A stretch of DNA of 64,000 bases from Acinetobacter calcoaceticus ANC 3811 (lineage in GTDB: Bacteria; Pseudomonadota; Gammaproteobacteria; Pseudomonadales; Moraxellaceae): assembly GCF_000399665.1 (NCBI RefSeq), contig NZ_KB976986.1, positions 3,094,733 through 3,158,732 of the forward strand, given 5' to 3'. The position numbers and the translations under genes were made by a program. The first letter of the stretch is position 1; every line of letters starts with the position of its first letter. The notes under the pieces are model-generated. The model did not search any database. It saw only the letters and a list, made by a program, of their open reading frames with translations, and was not told the origin of the DNA. Of this stretch, positions 37,529 to 49,000 are shown piece after piece.

Positions 37529-38362
37529 ATGAAAAATTTTAAAAACAAAGTCGCTGCAATTACGGGCGCGGGTTCTGGCATTGGACAACAGTTAGCAATT
37601 CTTTTGGCAAAGCAGGGCTGCCATCTTTCGTTGAGTGATATTAATGAAAAAGGATTACAACAAACTGTCGAGCTTTTAAAACCGTACAGCAATATTACTG
37701 TTACTACTAAAAAGCTTGATGTGTCTGAACGTGAAGCGGTAAAGCAGTGGGCACAAGAAACTGTGCAAGATCACGGTTCTGTTAACCTGATTTTTAACAA
37801 TGCTGGTGTTGCTTTAGGCTCAACTGTTGAAGGTGCGACCTACGAAGATTTAGAGTGGATTGTTGGGATTAACTTCTGGGGTGTGGTGTACGGAACTAAA
37901 GAGTTTTTACCGTTCATTAAGCAAACTCAAGATGGCCATATTATTAACATATCGAGCTTATTTGGTCTGACTGCTCAACCAACCCAATCTGCTTATAACG
38001 CGACTAAATTTGCTGTGCGTGGTTTTACCGAGTCATTGCGCCAAGAGTTAGATATTGAAAAAAGTGGCGTAAGCTCGTTGTGTGTACATCCGGGCGGAAT
38101 CCGCACCAATATTGCTAAATCTGCAAAAATGAGTGATAGCCTGAATAGTTTGGGTATGGACCCAGCTAAATCGATCCAAAACTTTGATAAGTTCCTGCGT
38201 ACTCCACCTGAAGAAGCAGCTCGTCAAATTTTACAAGCGGTATTAAAAAATAAACGCCGTTTATTAATTGGTAGTGATGCAAAATTTCTTGATGCATTGC
38301 AGCGTTTGTTCCCAACAGGATATCAACGTGCTTCAACCATTGTGACCAAATTAATGAAATAA
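37529..38362 (+). CDS. Short-chain dehydrogenase/reductase
   Basis: Starting at the ATG at 37529 (AAGGATGG upstream) gives 277 residues. The Rossmann motif TGAGSGIG is near residue 13, NNAG near 90, and the catalytic YNATK at 156-160 with the preceding serine in NISSLFG. Substrate unknown; the family reduces or oxidises carbonyl/alcohol groups, and the C-terminal extension with RRLLIGSDAKFLDALQRLFP is seen in many bacterial SDRs. Probably induced by release of the TetR neighbour. Confidence 0.9.
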   Translation: MKNFKNKVAAITGAGSGIGQQLAILLAKQGCHLSLSDINEKGLQQTVELLKPYSNITVTTKKLDVSEREAVKQWAQETVQDHGSVNLIFNNAGVALGSTVEGATYEDLEWIVGINFWGVVYGTKEFLPFIKQTQDGHIINISSLFGLTAQPTQSAYNATKFAVRGFTESLRQELDIEKSGVSSLCVHPGGIRTNIAKSAKMSDSLNSLGMDPAKSIQNFDKFLRTPPEEAARQILQAVLKNKRRLLIGSDAKFLDALQRLFPTGYQRASTIVTKLMK

Positions 38363-38373
38363 TTTTTTAACGA

Positions 38374-38403
38374 AAAAAAGCCATCAAATGATGGCTTTTT
38401 TTA
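38374..38403. terminator. Terminator after the SDR gene
   Basis: AAAAGCCATCA and TGATGGCTTTT pair with A and T flanks; it can also serve the converging MATE gene. Confidence 0.9.
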
Positions 38404-38419
38404 TGTGGTTTGAATGGTT

Positions 38420-39787
38420 CTAAATGAGAACTTTGATCTTCTTTTTCTTCCAAATGAATTGGTAATACAAGCCTTGAATAATACATAAACTCACAAATGC
38501 TAATGCATAGGCAACCCAGATTCCTTTAAGCCCCCACATTGAGCTAAACCAGTAAGCACATGGAATTTCAATAAATAAAATAGCAGAAATATTAAGTAGC
38601 ATTGGAACGGTCACGGTTCCGCTGGCACGCATGATCGATGCAAAAATGGCACCCGCACCAAAGAATAAAATTGCCCAAAGCACAATAAATAAAAGTTGCT
38701 GCCCTAACACGACCACAGTTGGGTCGGTAATAAACAGAGCCATTAAATATTTTGAAAATAGATAGCCAAGTGCAATTAAGGTACCTGTAAATAAAAAGTT
38801 CATTCCCAAAGCTGTGCGGGTTACTCGTGCTAACAGATCTGATTTGCCTGCACCAATCGCTTGTGCGGCAAAAATTGAAGCTGCAATTGAGATCGACAAG
38901 GCAGGGAACTGAATGTAGTTAAGCACCTGATTCACCGCACCATATGCTGCTGTAGCATGCGATCCGTAATGGTTAACCAACCCAACAATAACCAAGCCAG
39001 CCATTGAGGTGGTAATCATTTGAATGCCGGTTGGGACGCCTAAGCGCAAAATGATTTTGCTTAGTTCTGGATTGTGACGGATATGTTGCAAAAGCTGACG
39101 ATTCGGCCGAAGTGGATGATTTTTCTTGTTCAGATAAATTGCCAGAAAAATTAAGATAGCAACATAACCCGTGATCGTTGCAATTGCTGGAGCAATAATT
39201 CCCAGAGCTGGCAAGCCAAAATAACCTTTAAGCAATATCGGGGTAATCACTAAGCCAATTACACTGGTTAAAGCCAATGCAAGTAACGGCGTGGTACTGT
39301 CGCCTACACCACGTAAAATTGAGGTATAAATAATATAAATAAACAGAAGCGGGCTACCCGCCAGCATCCATTGCACATAAGGCAAAGCAAGATGCATTAC
39401 CTTTGGATCTGTACCTAATAATTCTAAAATATCATGGGCAAAAAACACACCGATAATCGCGGTAATTACCCCACCAATCAGTGTCATAAACAGGGTAGAA
39501 CCGACCACACTTTGGACTTTCTCTATGTTTTGTGCACCCCACGCTTGCCCTACTAAAACAGTAGTACCCGTTGAAATCCCGATAATAAAAGCAAGGAGCA
39601 AGAATAAAATAGGGAAAAAAACAGAGACGGCAGCAATCGCATCAACTCCCATCATTTGACCAACAAAGATGGTGTTAATCGTTCCCGATAAGTTCTGCAA
39701 AATATTGGTTGCAATGAGAGGCAGTAAGAAAACAAAAAATGTTTTCCATAGATTTTGCTGATGAATTAAAGACTGTCTTGGTGGCAT
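38420..39787 (-). CDS. MATE family efflux transporter
   Basis: About 12 membrane segments with the MATE pattern: IFVGQMMGVDAIAAVSVFFPI, GTTVLVGQAWGA, and the repeat in the second half, VNHYGSHATAAYGAVNQVLNY. The start at 39787 (455 residues) has GGAG five bases upstream; ATGs at 39805 and 39829 are in frame but weaker. It exports drugs or metabolites with Na+ or H+. It is not AbeM, whose start differs as I recall it. Confidence 0.9.
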   Translation of the reverse strand: MPPRQSLIHQQNLWKTFFVFLLPLIATNILQNLSGTINTIFVGQMMGVDAIAAVSVFFPILFLLLAFIIGISTGTTVLVGQAWGAQNIEKVQSVVGSTLFMTLIGGVITAIIGVFFAHDILELLGTDPKVMHLALPYVQWMLAGSPLLFIYIIYTSILRGVGDSTTPLLALALTSVIGLVITPILLKGYFGLPALGIIAPAIATITGYVAILIFLAIYLNKKNHPLRPNRQLLQHIRHNPELSKIILRLGVPTGIQMITTSMAGLVIVGLVNHYGSHATAAYGAVNQVLNYIQFPALSISIAASIFAAQAIGAGKSDLLARVTRTALGMNFLFTGTLIALGYLFSKYLMALFITDPTVVVLGQQLLFIVLWAILFFGAGAIFASIMRASGTVTVPMLLNISAILFIEIPCAYWFSSMWGLKGIWVAYALAFVSLCIIQGLYYQFIWKKKKIKVLI

Positions 39788-39892
39788 GTGTTCTCCATCG
39801 CCCATCTCTTTGATGAGCGGGGCAGACATTCAACTTAGCATATTTAGGTGAAATTTCTTGTAGTGTTTTACTATGCTAAGTTTCTAAATTTA

Positions 39893-41047
39893 TTAACATT
39901 CATTCAATATTTCTCCTGCTTTTTGCAATGTCTCATCATTTTTAGCAAAGCAGAAGCGAATTAAGCGTAAAGATTCTGGCGCTTGTTGGTAGAAAACCGA
40001 AACAGGAATAGCCACAATTTTATGTTGCTCCGCAAGAAATTGGCACATTTCTACATCGTTTAAATCGGGTCTAATTTGACTGTAATCAAGGTTTTGAAAA
40101 TAAGTACCTTGAGATGGTTTTAGCAAGAAACGGCTATTGTGAATCGCCTGATTAAATCGATCTCGCTTAGTTTGGTAAAACTGCGAAAGCTCTTGAATAT
40201 GTTCCGGATGTTGCTGTATATATTGCGCTAGGGCAATCTGACAAGGTGTCGTGCCACAGAAATTCGCATATTGGTAAATCTGGCGGAATAAACGCATTAA
40301 CTCAGGTGAAGCGACGCAATAACCTGTTTTCCAGCCCGTCACATGAAAGGTTTTCCCAAAAGACCCAATCACAAAACTACGCTCTCTGAGCTCTGGAAAA
40401 TGCAAAGCACTAAAGTGTTGTTGGTTATCAAAGACTAAATGTTCATAGACTTCATCGGATAAAACCACAATGTTTTTATCTTGAATGAGTTCAATGAGTT
40501 CTAACCAGTCTTGTTTATCCCAGATGGTACCTGTTGGATTATGGGGAGTATTCACCACAATCATACGGGTTTTGTCATTAATCAAATCTTTAACGTGTTG
40601 CCAGTTCACCTTAAAGTCAGGTGCCTCAAGTGCAATATGAACTGCTTTACCACCTGCTAACTGCACAGAAGGGCCATAGCTGTCGTAACTTGGGTCAAAA
40701 ATAATGACTTCATCACCTGCATTGATGCATGCCTGTATGGCACAAAAAATTGCAATGGTTGCGCCGGGAGTAATCGTGATTTGCGTTACAGGGTCAAGTT
40801 GAAGTTGTTCACGTTGCTGAAATTGTAAAGCGAGTTGTTCACGTAAACCGAGAATACCGTCACCGGGTGGATATTGATTATGCCCAGCTAAGGTCGCCTG
40901 AGATAAAGCTTCCAGTAAGGCTTGTGGTGCCGGAAAATCTGGAAAGCCTTGTGACAGGTTGAGAGCACCTAGACGATGTGCCATTGCCGTCATGGTACTA
41001 AAAATAGTCACGCCTTGAGTGGCCAGTTTTGACTGTAGCTGTAGCAT
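39893..41047 (-). CDS. PLP-dependent aminotransferase (methionine aminotransferase-like, class I/II)
   Basis: A 384-residue fold-type I enzyme. LSQGFPDFPAPQALLEAL near residue 34, VVNTPHNPTGTIW, LSDEVYEHLVFD, and the PLP lysine in SFGKTFHVTGWKTGYC identify the YbdL/kynurenine-aminotransferase-like group. YbdL prefers methionine as amino donor; specificity here is inferred by similarity only. It is 62 bp from the MATE gene but separately initiated. Confidence 0.88.
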   Translation of the reverse strand: MLQLQSKLATQGVTIFSTMTAMAHRLGALNLSQGFPDFPAPQALLEALSQATLAGHNQYPPGDGILGLREQLALQFQQREQLQLDPVTQITITPGATIAIFCAIQACINAGDEVIIFDPSYDSYGPSVQLAGGKAVHIALEAPDFKVNWQHVKDLINDKTRMIVVNTPHNPTGTIWDKQDWLELIELIQDKNIVVLSDEVYEHLVFDNQQHFSALHFPELRERSFVIGSFGKTFHVTGWKTGYCVASPELMRLFRQIYQYANFCGTTPCQIALAQYIQQHPEHIQELSQFYQTKRDRFNQAIHNSRFLLKPSQGTYFQNLDYSQIRPDLNDVEMCQFLAEQHKIVAIPVSVFYQQAPESLRLIRFCFAKNDETLQKAGEILNEC

Positions 41048-41075
41048 ATTGTTCTCTTATTAAAAATATTTAAAG

Positions 41076-42386
41076 TTATAAAATTGATTCAATCACTGCT
41101 CGAATTACACCGAGGGTTAAACCAATAAATGCACCGACTACAACCCCGTTCACACGGATCATATGTAAGTCGCCACCGACTTCATTTTCAATTTTCCCAA
41201 TCATTTCGCGTGAATCCCATTCATGAATGCGTTCGCTCACATAGCGGATGATTTTATGGCTATATTGATCTGTAAAAGTCAGCGCAAGTCCTGTCATTTC
41301 TTTGTTTAGCACTTCGCGTACTTTGGCATTTTGAACAAGGTTTTCACCCAGTTGCTGAATAGCAGCTCTTAGGTTCATTGCAATGCCAGAGTCTTCTTTC
41401 ATTAAATCTTCTTTAATGGCATTACACAAAATCGTAACAGCGCCACTAATGAAATTTAAGACTTGTGGACTATCGAGAAGGGCATCTTTACCGCTGTTGA
41501 GACGTTGGCTAGCAACGCTGTCTGGTTTTGTCAGCTCAAGCATCAGAGAGTGGGCGATGGTTTCAATTTCTTGTCGCCATGGGTGCTCATCATCTGCCAA
41601 CATCGATTCTACTTTTTCAACGAGTGAGTCGATAGTACGTTGTTGAACATCAATACCAATCCAGCTTGCGCCTTTTGCAAGTGACCAGACCCCAAGCGCT
41701 TTAAACATTTTTCGGGTTAATTCACGGGTTTTATCCGGGTTTTGTACCACCCATTCATGCGCGATATCGAGTCCACGCTGTAAGACGTCTTGATGGAAAT
41801 CATTTTCCAATACCGCGCGTAGCATTTCACTTGCGAGTTTATTGACCTCGGTATTACGTACCCACTGCACACTATTGTTTTGCACAAAATTGGCAATTTG
41901 ATCTTGGCTAACAAACTCAAAAATTTTCGGTACGGTTTGCTGAATGAGCTGTACCACTTGAGTATTGTTTTGTGGGCTTGCTAACCATTGACCAATTGCG
42001 AGGCTCAAATCAGTTTTTTCTAAGCTTCGTTCGACCACTTGAGGCGAAAGAAAATTTTCTTGTACAAAACGACCCATTGACTCTGCAATGCGAGCTTTGT
42101 TGCGCGGAATAATCTCGGTGTGGTCGCGTAAAAACTTAGGAATTGGTAACTTACCAAATGGGTTCCGAAACAGAACTGTAATCGCGTACCAGTCGGCTAA
42201 ACCACCGACGACACCGGCTTCTGCCCCTAACATTAAAATATGAATAAAACCTGTGTACTCTGGCAGAAAACGATCAGCCACCATCAGTGCAATCCACAGC
42301 ACAACGACAATAATAAGCGCCAGAGTAGCAAAATATTTGCTACGTTTTAGACTGGGCACGTGGTGAACTTCTTCTGCCATGTTCAT
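41076..42386 (-). CDS. DUF445 family membrane protein
   Basis: A 436-residue protein with two N-terminal membrane segments (about residues 18-40 and 48-66), the signature GAEAGVVGGLADWYAITVLFRNPFG and a hydrophobic C-terminal segment (VVGAFIGLTLGVIRAVI). In between lies a long helical domain. This is DUF445 (YjiN-like). Function unknown. AGGA lies before the ATG. Next gene upstream is a lipoprotein 13 bp away, so co-transcription is likely. Confidence 0.88.
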   Translation of the reverse strand: MNMAEEVHHVPSLKRSKYFATLALIIVVVLWIALMVADRFLPEYTGFIHILMLGAEAGVVGGLADWYAITVLFRNPFGKLPIPKFLRDHTEIIPRNKARIAESMGRFVQENFLSPQVVERSLEKTDLSLAIGQWLASPQNNTQVVQLIQQTVPKIFEFVSQDQIANFVQNNSVQWVRNTEVNKLASEMLRAVLENDFHQDVLQRGLDIAHEWVVQNPDKTRELTRKMFKALGVWSLAKGASWIGIDVQQRTIDSLVEKVESMLADDEHPWRQEIETIAHSLMLELTKPDSVASQRLNSGKDALLDSPQVLNFISGAVTILCNAIKEDLMKEDSGIAMNLRAAIQQLGENLVQNAKVREVLNKEMTGLALTFTDQYSHKIIRYVSERIHEWDSREMIGKIENEVGGDLHMIRVNGVVVGAFIGLTLGVIRAVIESIL

Positions 42387-42399
42387 AAATTTATCCTAT

Positions 42400-42963
42400 T
42401 CATTTTTGTTTTACTGGAGGCTCAGGCGGTGGCAACAGCTCTCCTGTCGGACTCAATCCATATTTTTGTCCGATTGATTTCAAGATCAAGGTTGCATCAA
42501 AAGCATCCTGTGGAGCCTGCTTTTGATCCCGATAACATTCAATAGTATACGATACTTGAACAGGATCGATATTGACCACTTGTGGGTAATCATAGAACGG
42601 ATCATGCCAGAAACCTGGGTAGCGACGACCATAACCATATGGGTAAAAGCTTGGAGCTGATGGATAAACCACAGCCTGACGTTGTGGTTTCTGGCTCTGA
42701 TTGCTTGGATCATTTTGCACTTTAAAAAAGCGGAAACCTTTTTGTATCGTCGTTTGTGCTGATTTTACCAAGGTAATTTCTTCAGCTCTGCCGTAACTCA
42801 TATTTGGGTCGGCTTGAAAACTAATACGGAATGTTTGGGCATTTAGAGGATATGCTGAAAACTGTCCAAGTTGATCAAAAGTTCTTGGTTTACTTGGAGT
42901 CGTTGCACACGCAGTTAAAGTTAAGGCAGTGCCTAAGGCTAAACAAAGAGAGAGATATTTCAT
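42400..42963 (-). CDS. Lipoprotein resembling the CC0125/CC1285 family
   Basis: Starting at the ATG at 42963 (GGGAG upstream) gives about 187 residues with a lipobox ALTLTAC, so Cys near residue 20 is lipidated. The mature part has RISFQADPNMSYGRAEEITLVKSAQTTIQKGFRFFKV, which resembles the periplasmic CC0125/CC1285 lipoprotein family, then a Tyr/Pro/Gly-rich linker (SFYPYGYGRRYPGFW). Function unknown. The family call is from memory of the pattern. Confidence 0.75.
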   Translation of the reverse strand: MKYLSLCLALGTALTLTACATTPSKPRTFDQLGQFSAYPLNAQTFRISFQADPNMSYGRAEEITLVKSAQTTIQKGFRFFKVQNDPSNQSQKPQRQAVVYPSAPSFYPYGYGRRYPGFWHDPFYDYPQVVNIDPVQVSYTIECYRDQKQAPQDAFDATLILKSIGQKYGLSPTGELLPPPEPPVKQK

Positions 42964-43022
42964 GATGAACTCCCAGCTGAGCATTAAAAAATAGATGACT
43001 CAGCATTAAAAATTAAGAAGTT

Positions 43023-43562
43023 TTAAAAACTACTGTTCGGTTCTAATAAAAATTCGGTTTCCTCTGGAGTGGAAACACGCCCGAGAATGGTATTTCGATG
43101 AGGATAGCGTCCAAAGCGATCAATAATGACTTTATGCTTTTTCTCAAAGTTTAAGTTAATTTCATTGCCGAGGCGTTGAAAGAGTTTCAAGGCAAACTCA
43201 TGAATCAGCTTCGATTCACTGTGCATAAACGGCATATATAAAAAAGAACGTTGCTCTGGATTAAGCTGTGCATCAAGTTGTAAGCTAATCGTTTCTTGTG
43301 CCAAAGCTAATGCCAAACTGTCATAGGCAAAAGATTCGGGCTGATCACGATAAATGTTGCGAGAAAACTGGTCTAGTACAATAATCTCTGCCAAACGGCC
43401 TTCCGCTGTTTTTCGCCAAGACCACAGTTCTGCTTGAGTTGCCTGTCGATGAACGTTAGAAAAATTTTCACGGATTTTTTTGTCAAAATCATCACTTTTT
43501 GCAAACCAAAGTGAACGGTGTTCAGGAGAAAACCAGAAGTTTAAAATGTCTTGTTCGTTCAT
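43023..43562 (-). CDS. DUF924 family protein
   Basis: A 179-residue cytosolic protein with the DUF924 pattern: ILNFWFSPEHRSLWFAKSDDFDKKIRENF at the start, then LAEIIVLDQFSRNIYRDQPESFAYDSLAL, FLYMPFMHSES and IDRFGRYPHRN. The fold is tetratricopeptide-like helical; function unknown. It is commonly near gshA in Acinetobacter as I recall, and is divergent from gshA here. Confidence 0.88.
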   Translation of the reverse strand: MNEQDILNFWFSPEHRSLWFAKSDDFDKKIRENFSNVHRQATQAELWSWRKTAEGRLAEIIVLDQFSRNIYRDQPESFAYDSLALALAQETISLQLDAQLNPEQRSFLYMPFMHSESKLIHEFALKLFQRLGNEINLNFEKKHKVIIDRFGRYPHRNTILGRVSTPEETEFLLEPNSSF

Positions 43563-43730
43563 GATATTGACAACTCTTTAGCAATTATTCTTCAATAAAA
43601 TCACAATTCTTTCGTGTCTTAAATAACAAGATTGTGATAAAAATTGCCAAACTGGAATGATGTGAGTATATAAATAGCCGTATCATCTCACGATTTTGTA
43701 TATAGTGATCTTTAATAAGCGAGCAAATGC

Positions 43731-45308
43731 ATGAGTCAACCCACTACACCCTCTCAATCAGTTATTCCTGCTTGGGTGGATTCGTCGCTACTACAAGGCA
43801 TGTTACGTGGAATAGAGCGTGAAAGCCTACGTATGCAAAGTAATGGGTTCTTATCACAAGAGTTACATCCAAAGACATTGGGTTCGGCTTTAACACATCC
43901 ACAAATTACGACTGATTATTCAGAAGCATTGATGGAGTTTATTACCTCACCTAAGCCAACCATTGGTGAAGCTTTGAATGAGCTCACCGATATTCATGCG
44001 GTTGTGCATCGTCATTTAGAAAATGGTGAGAAACTCTGGCCGCTGTCTATGCCATGTATGTTAGACGACAATGAAGAACGGATTCGTCTAGCACAATACG
44101 GCACTTCTAATATTGGTCGCTTTAAAACACTATACCGCCGTGGGTTGGGAATTCGATATGGTCGCCGCATGCAGACCATTTCAGGCGTGCATTACAATTT
44201 ATCTTTTCCAGATACGCTTTTTGCCGAGCTACAAGCTCATGAAACTGACGAACAATTAAAATCATTAAGTTTGCAGGATTATCGTAGCCATCGTTATTTT
44301 GGTCTTGTTCGTAACTTTATTCGTTTAACACCACTGGTTATGTTTTTAGTGGGTGCTAGCCCAACAGTATGTCGTTGTTTCCTAACTGGACATAAACATC
44401 AGTTGTTGCCTTTAATCAAAGGTTCATACTATTTACCGTATGCTACAGCTTTACGTATGGGGCGATTGGGCTATCAAAACTCAGCTCAAAAAAGCTTAGG
44501 TATTCATTACAACAATTTGACTGGCTATCTGGATGGTTTACAAAAAGCTGTTCATTCTCCTTACCCGCCATTTAGCCGTTTAGGGTTAAATGATGCCTCT
44601 GGTGAGCCGTTGCAAATCAATGATCATGTTTTGCAGATCGAGAATGAATATTACAGTCTTGTACGTCCAAAACAGGTGCCTCAAGCAGGTGAAACACCAT
44701 CTCAAGCCTTGAAAAATCGAGGGGTGGGATATGTTGAACTACGTGCTGTTGATGTAAACCCATACTCGGCAATTGGTGTTGATGAAACGACAGCAGGCTT
44801 TCTTGAAGTGTTAGCACTTTATTGTTTACTAAGTGACAGCCCTGATTTGTTAGGTCCAGAGCAAGACTTGGTTGAGAAAAATCAGACCGAAGTGGTAAAC
44901 CGAGGTCGAGCACCGAACGCAACCGTTACAGATTTAACAGGGTCATATCACATTGAAGATTGGGCACGTTTATATATTGCTAACATGCAAGATTGTGCAC
45001 AGCTACTCGATCAGACCTACGCAACAGACTTATATGGTTCAGCATTAGCGATCATGCAAGCACGAATTGATGAAGTTGATGAGACTTTGTCGGCCCATGT
45101 CATTGACGATACGTTAAAACATGGTGGAACTTGGAGTTTTGGTAGCCACATGGCGCAATTACATGCTGAAAGTTATGAACAGCATGAGCTTAGTGTGGAA
45201 ACCTTGAAACATTTTGAACAATTGGCTGCACAGTCGTTACAGCAGCAAGAACAACTTGAGCAAGATACTCTGGTCAGTTTTGATCAATATCTTGAACAAT
45301 ATCGATAA
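43731..45308 (+). CDS. gshA: Glutamate-cysteine ligase
   Basis: First step of glutathione synthesis. The 525 residues are the gammaproteobacterial class-1 type: [48 protein letters not shown] at the N terminus and the [19 protein letters not shown] active-site segment. [18 protein letters not shown] matches the class as well. It ends 16 bp before dsbB. Confidence 0.96.
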   Translation: MSQPTTPSQSVIPAWVDSSLLQGMLRGIERESLRMQSNGFLSQELHPKTLGSALTHPQITTDYSEALMEFITSPKPTIGEALNELTDIHAVVHRHLENGEKLWPLSMPCMLDDNEERIRLAQYGTSNIGRFKTLYRRGLGIRYGRRMQTISGVHYNLSFPDTLFAELQAHETDEQLKSLSLQDYRSHRYFGLVRNFIRLTPLVMFLVGASPTVCRCFLTGHKHQLLPLIKGSYYLPYATALRMGRLGYQNSAQKSLGIHYNNLTGYLDGLQKAVHSPYPPFSRLGLNDASGEPLQINDHVLQIENEYYSLVRPKQVPQAGETPSQALKNRGVGYVELRAVDVNPYSAIGVDETTAGFLEVLALYCLLSDSPDLLGPEQDLVEKNQTEVVNRGRAPNATVTDLTGSYHIEDWARLYIANMQDCAQLLDQTYATDLYGSALAIMQARIDEVDETLSAHVIDDTLKHGGTWSFGSHMAQLHAESYEQHELSVETLKHFEQLAAQSLQQQEQLEQDTLVSFDQYLEQYR

Positions 45309-45324
45309 TAAAACGAGGTTTTAC

Positions 45325-45840
45325 ATGCGATTAAGTTACCGTTTGGTGAGTGGACTACTTGTTTTAGCAAGTATTGTCGGCATGTCTTTTGCGTTGTATT
45401 TGGAACATGTAAAAGGTTTAGAGCCATGTCCGCTCTGTATTTTTCAACGTGTTGGCTTAATGGCAATGGGTTTTGTGGCACTGATTGCCTTTTTGCATAA
45501 CCCAGTGTCCAACACGATTAAACGCTTTTATGCATTTTTGGCTGGCATCGCAATTTTATGGTCAGTCGGAGTAGCAGGCCGTCATGTGTGGATACAGCAT
45601 TTACCAGCAGATCAAGTACCAAGTTGTGGACCGGGTTTAAACTATTTAATTGATGCCTTACCGATGAAAGCAGTTTTGCAAGAAGTGCTTGCTGGTTCAG
45701 GTGAATGCGCTGCAATTGATTGGACCTTTTTAGGTCAAGCTTTACCAGTTTGGTCATTAGTTTATTTCATTTTGCTCTTACTGGTCTGTTTATGGCAGTT
45801 GTTCCGTTTTTATCCAGTGTTTAAGACTGCTAAAAAGTAA
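45325..45840 (+). CDS. dsbB: Disulfide bond formation protein B
   Basis: Inner-membrane quinone reductase that reoxidises DsbA. The ATG at 45325 follows GAGG and gives 171 residues; the longer frame overlaps gshA and is not used. Four membrane segments and both redox pairs are present: CPLC in the first periplasmic loop ([14 protein letters not shown]) and SCGPGLNYL plus [10 protein letters not shown] in the second. It lies 16 bp after gshA, so the two thiol-redox genes are probably co-transcribed. Confidence 0.94.
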   Translation: MRLSYRLVSGLLVLASIVGMSFALYLEHVKGLEPCPLCIFQRVGLMAMGFVALIAFLHNPVSNTIKRFYAFLAGIAILWSVGVAGRHVWIQHLPADQVPSCGPGLNYLIDALPMKAVLQEVLAGSGECAAIDWTFLGQALPVWSLVYFILLLLVCLWQLFRFYPVFKTAKK

Positions 45841-45852
45841 GTTTAAACAGAT

Positions 45853-45888
45853 TAAAAAAAGCCCAATATTATGTTGGGCTTTTTTTAT
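45853..45888 (+). terminator. gshA-dsbB terminator (left border of the T6SS cargo module)
   Basis: AAAAAGCCCAA and TTGGGCTTTTT pair around TATTATG. The outer 11 bases of each arm match those of the terminator at 52084, on the other side of the vgrG module. Confidence 0.9.
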
Positions 45889-46005
45889 TGTTTTAGAATT
45901 AATCAAACTATAAAAAAATGAATTAAAAAAAAGCATAACGATATAGACAGATAGTTCTGTTTTTTATAAAGTGCAGCCGTTTATATATCCTTATGATTAT
46001 AAAAA

Positions 46006-49000
46006 ATGCTTTTTAATATATTTAATGTTTTGGAAAAAATAGGGTTAAGTGCACAGAAACGCGCGATTCACGTGCAATTTTCTAATGAACTACTCAATAA
46101 CCAAGTTTTTTTACAGCGTATCGAAGGCCAACACCAGCTAAATGGGGAAATTGAAGCTGAGTTAATTTGTCTTTCGACGAGTGCCCAAATTGCATTGAAG
46201 CAGTTTATAGGGGTACAAGTTGCTGTTGATCAGGTCACAGATTCGGGACAATTATTCCGAACTACAGGAATTGTGACTGAAGCCAGTTATGGACAAAGTG
46301 ACGGTGCTTTAACGCTTTATAAACTGACCTTAAAAGACGCGACAAATTTATGGCACAAGCGCCGTAATAGTCGTGTTTTTATGAATAAAAGTATTATTGA
46401 AGTCACGGAAATTTTATTTAAAGAATGGCAAGAAAAAAGTCAGCTTTTTGCGATAAGTTTAGGTCTCGACCTTAGTGGCTTAAGCCAGAGTTATGATATC
46501 CGTCCATTCATCATGCAGCACAATGAATCTGACTATGACTTTCTGACGCGCTTATGGCGAAGTGAAGGCGTTAGTTGGTTAATTGATGAAACAGAGCTTT
46601 TTGTACCTCATTTTACTGCACCAATACAGGCTCAAAAACTGAGACTCATTGATGACAATAGTCAGTACCAAGCTTTAGAACGTCGTAATATTCGTTATCA
46701 CCGAAGTAGTGCAACAGAATATCAAGATAGCATTACGGGCTTTGTAGCAGTGCGGACTCTGCAACCCACCGCGGTACATGTGCAGCGATGGCAACCGGAT
46801 GCTCTGGCACACGAAGAGGGTGTAGGTTCAGTTATCACTACACACATACATTCAGAGCAGTTTGATTCAGCGAGTTTGAGCCTTGAACAAGCATGGCACA
46901 TGAGTCCAGCTTGGATGCAAGATTTAAAAGGGGAAGATCAGGCTACTGCTTCAAGTAGTAATCAGCTAGAAAAATTAAATCAGCACTTTACGGATATGTA
47001 TGCGAGTCAGGCCAAATACTTTAAGGCCTATAGTAGTGTGCGCGATAGCCAAGTCGGTTATTGGTTTAACCTACAGGAGCATCCAGAAATTGATCAGCAT
47101 GATGGGGCTGATCAAGAGTTCCTGATCATTGCTAAAAATTTCTATAACCAAAATAACTTACCGAAAGATTTACATCAGCAAGTTAGCCAGTTGTTAACTC
47201 AAAGTCGTTGGGATAAACATGGTTATGATGATATTGAACGTCAAGGTAATGAGCTGACCTTAATACGCCGTCAAATTAAGACTGCACCTGAATATAATCC
47301 AGAACAGCATCGACCAATTGCCTACCCACAAAGAGCGAAAGTCGTGGGGCCAGAGGGAGAGACCATTCATGTCGATGAATGGGGACGTATCAAAGTACGC
47401 TTTCTATTTACCCGTAGTGATGATCATGGGCATGATGGTGGTGCAGGTAGTAATGACAACGATACTGACTCGGCTTGGGTCGATGTACTGACTCCGTGGG
47501 CAGGTGAAGGCTATGGAGCACGTTTCTTACCGCGTATTGGTGAAGTAGTTGTCATTGACTTCTTTGATGGCAATATTGACCGTCCATTTGTGACGGGGCG
47601 CATCCATGAAGCACAGCGTTCACCAACCAAGTTCGATATAAAAGGCCAGCTTCCTGCGACTAAAAAACTAAGCGGGATTCGCAGTCAGGAAATCAGTGGT
47701 AGTGGCTTTAACCAATTACGCTTTGATGACACAACCGGGCAAATCAGCACTCAACTACAAAGTAGCCATGCAGCAACACAGCTGAATTTGGGTAATTTAA
47801 GCCATCCTAAAGAACAAGAGATGAGTCAAGGCCGTGGTGAAGGCTTTGAGCTTAGAACAGACGCTTGGGGCGCTGTGCGTGCAGGTAAAGGTATGCTGAT
47901 TAGTACCTATGCACAAGAACAAGCGATTGCAGATCATTTAGAGGCTGCACAAGCACAATCATTACTTTCACAAGGGTATGACAGCATGAAAATGCTCAGT
48001 GAAGTTGCAGCTAAGCAACAAACTGATGCTTTGAATGTGATTAATCGATTACCCAAATTTATCCAGTCACTTGAGCTAAAAACTACAGGACAGGCACTAA
48101 ATAGTACTGTGAACCTATTTAAAGAAGGGATTAATAACGATCCTATTCACGCACTAAAAGACTGTGGTGGCTTTATTCAAGATATGGGTGCGCTAGGGGG
48201 AGATGCAAAAGGCGTTGTAGATGAATTTAATACTTTCTTTAGCGACGCTAAAGATGCGGTAGAGAATTTAAAAGCGTTCATCGAAAACGTTGAAGAGCAT
48301 GGGGCTGACATTGTTAAAGGAAAACTTGCCAGCATTAAAGATCGGATTCATAAAAATCCATTTGAAAGTATTAAAGAGGTTGGGAAAGTCTTAGGGAATG
48401 TCGAGACTAAAGACTTTGACATGATGAGTGTATGCGGAACTTTTAGTAAGGGTAGTAAATTAGAAGTGACACCTTCTAAAGCATTGAGTTCTTTGCAAGG
48501 CTTTATGGAAGGTTATACCCAAGGTTTAGAAAGTAGTGCAGATACGAAACAACAAGAACAAGGCAAAATCTTTAGACAAGCCCTGATGTTATTAGCATCG
48601 CCAAACGGTATTGCTTTGACGACACCCGAAAATATTATTCTGCAAGCTTCACAAGATATTGCTGAAAGTGCCAGCGGTTCAATTAATTTAAGCGCACAGA
48701 AAAACATTATTGGACATGCACAAGACAAAATCAGTTTGTTTGCGGCACAAAAGGGTTTTCGCGCTTATGCAGCAAAAGGAAAGCTCGAATTACAAGCGCA
48801 AGATGATGCAATTGAAGCAATTGCCAAGAAGGTGATTAAGCTCATTTCTACAGAAGAAAAAATCGAGCTTACAAGTCCAAAAGAAATTGTATTAACAGCA
48901 GGTGGATCGCAGCTCAAAATTAATGCGGATGGCGTATTTTCAACAACAGGTGGTAAGTTTGAAAGTAAAGCTGGGCAGCATTTGTTTACGAGTGGAGCTA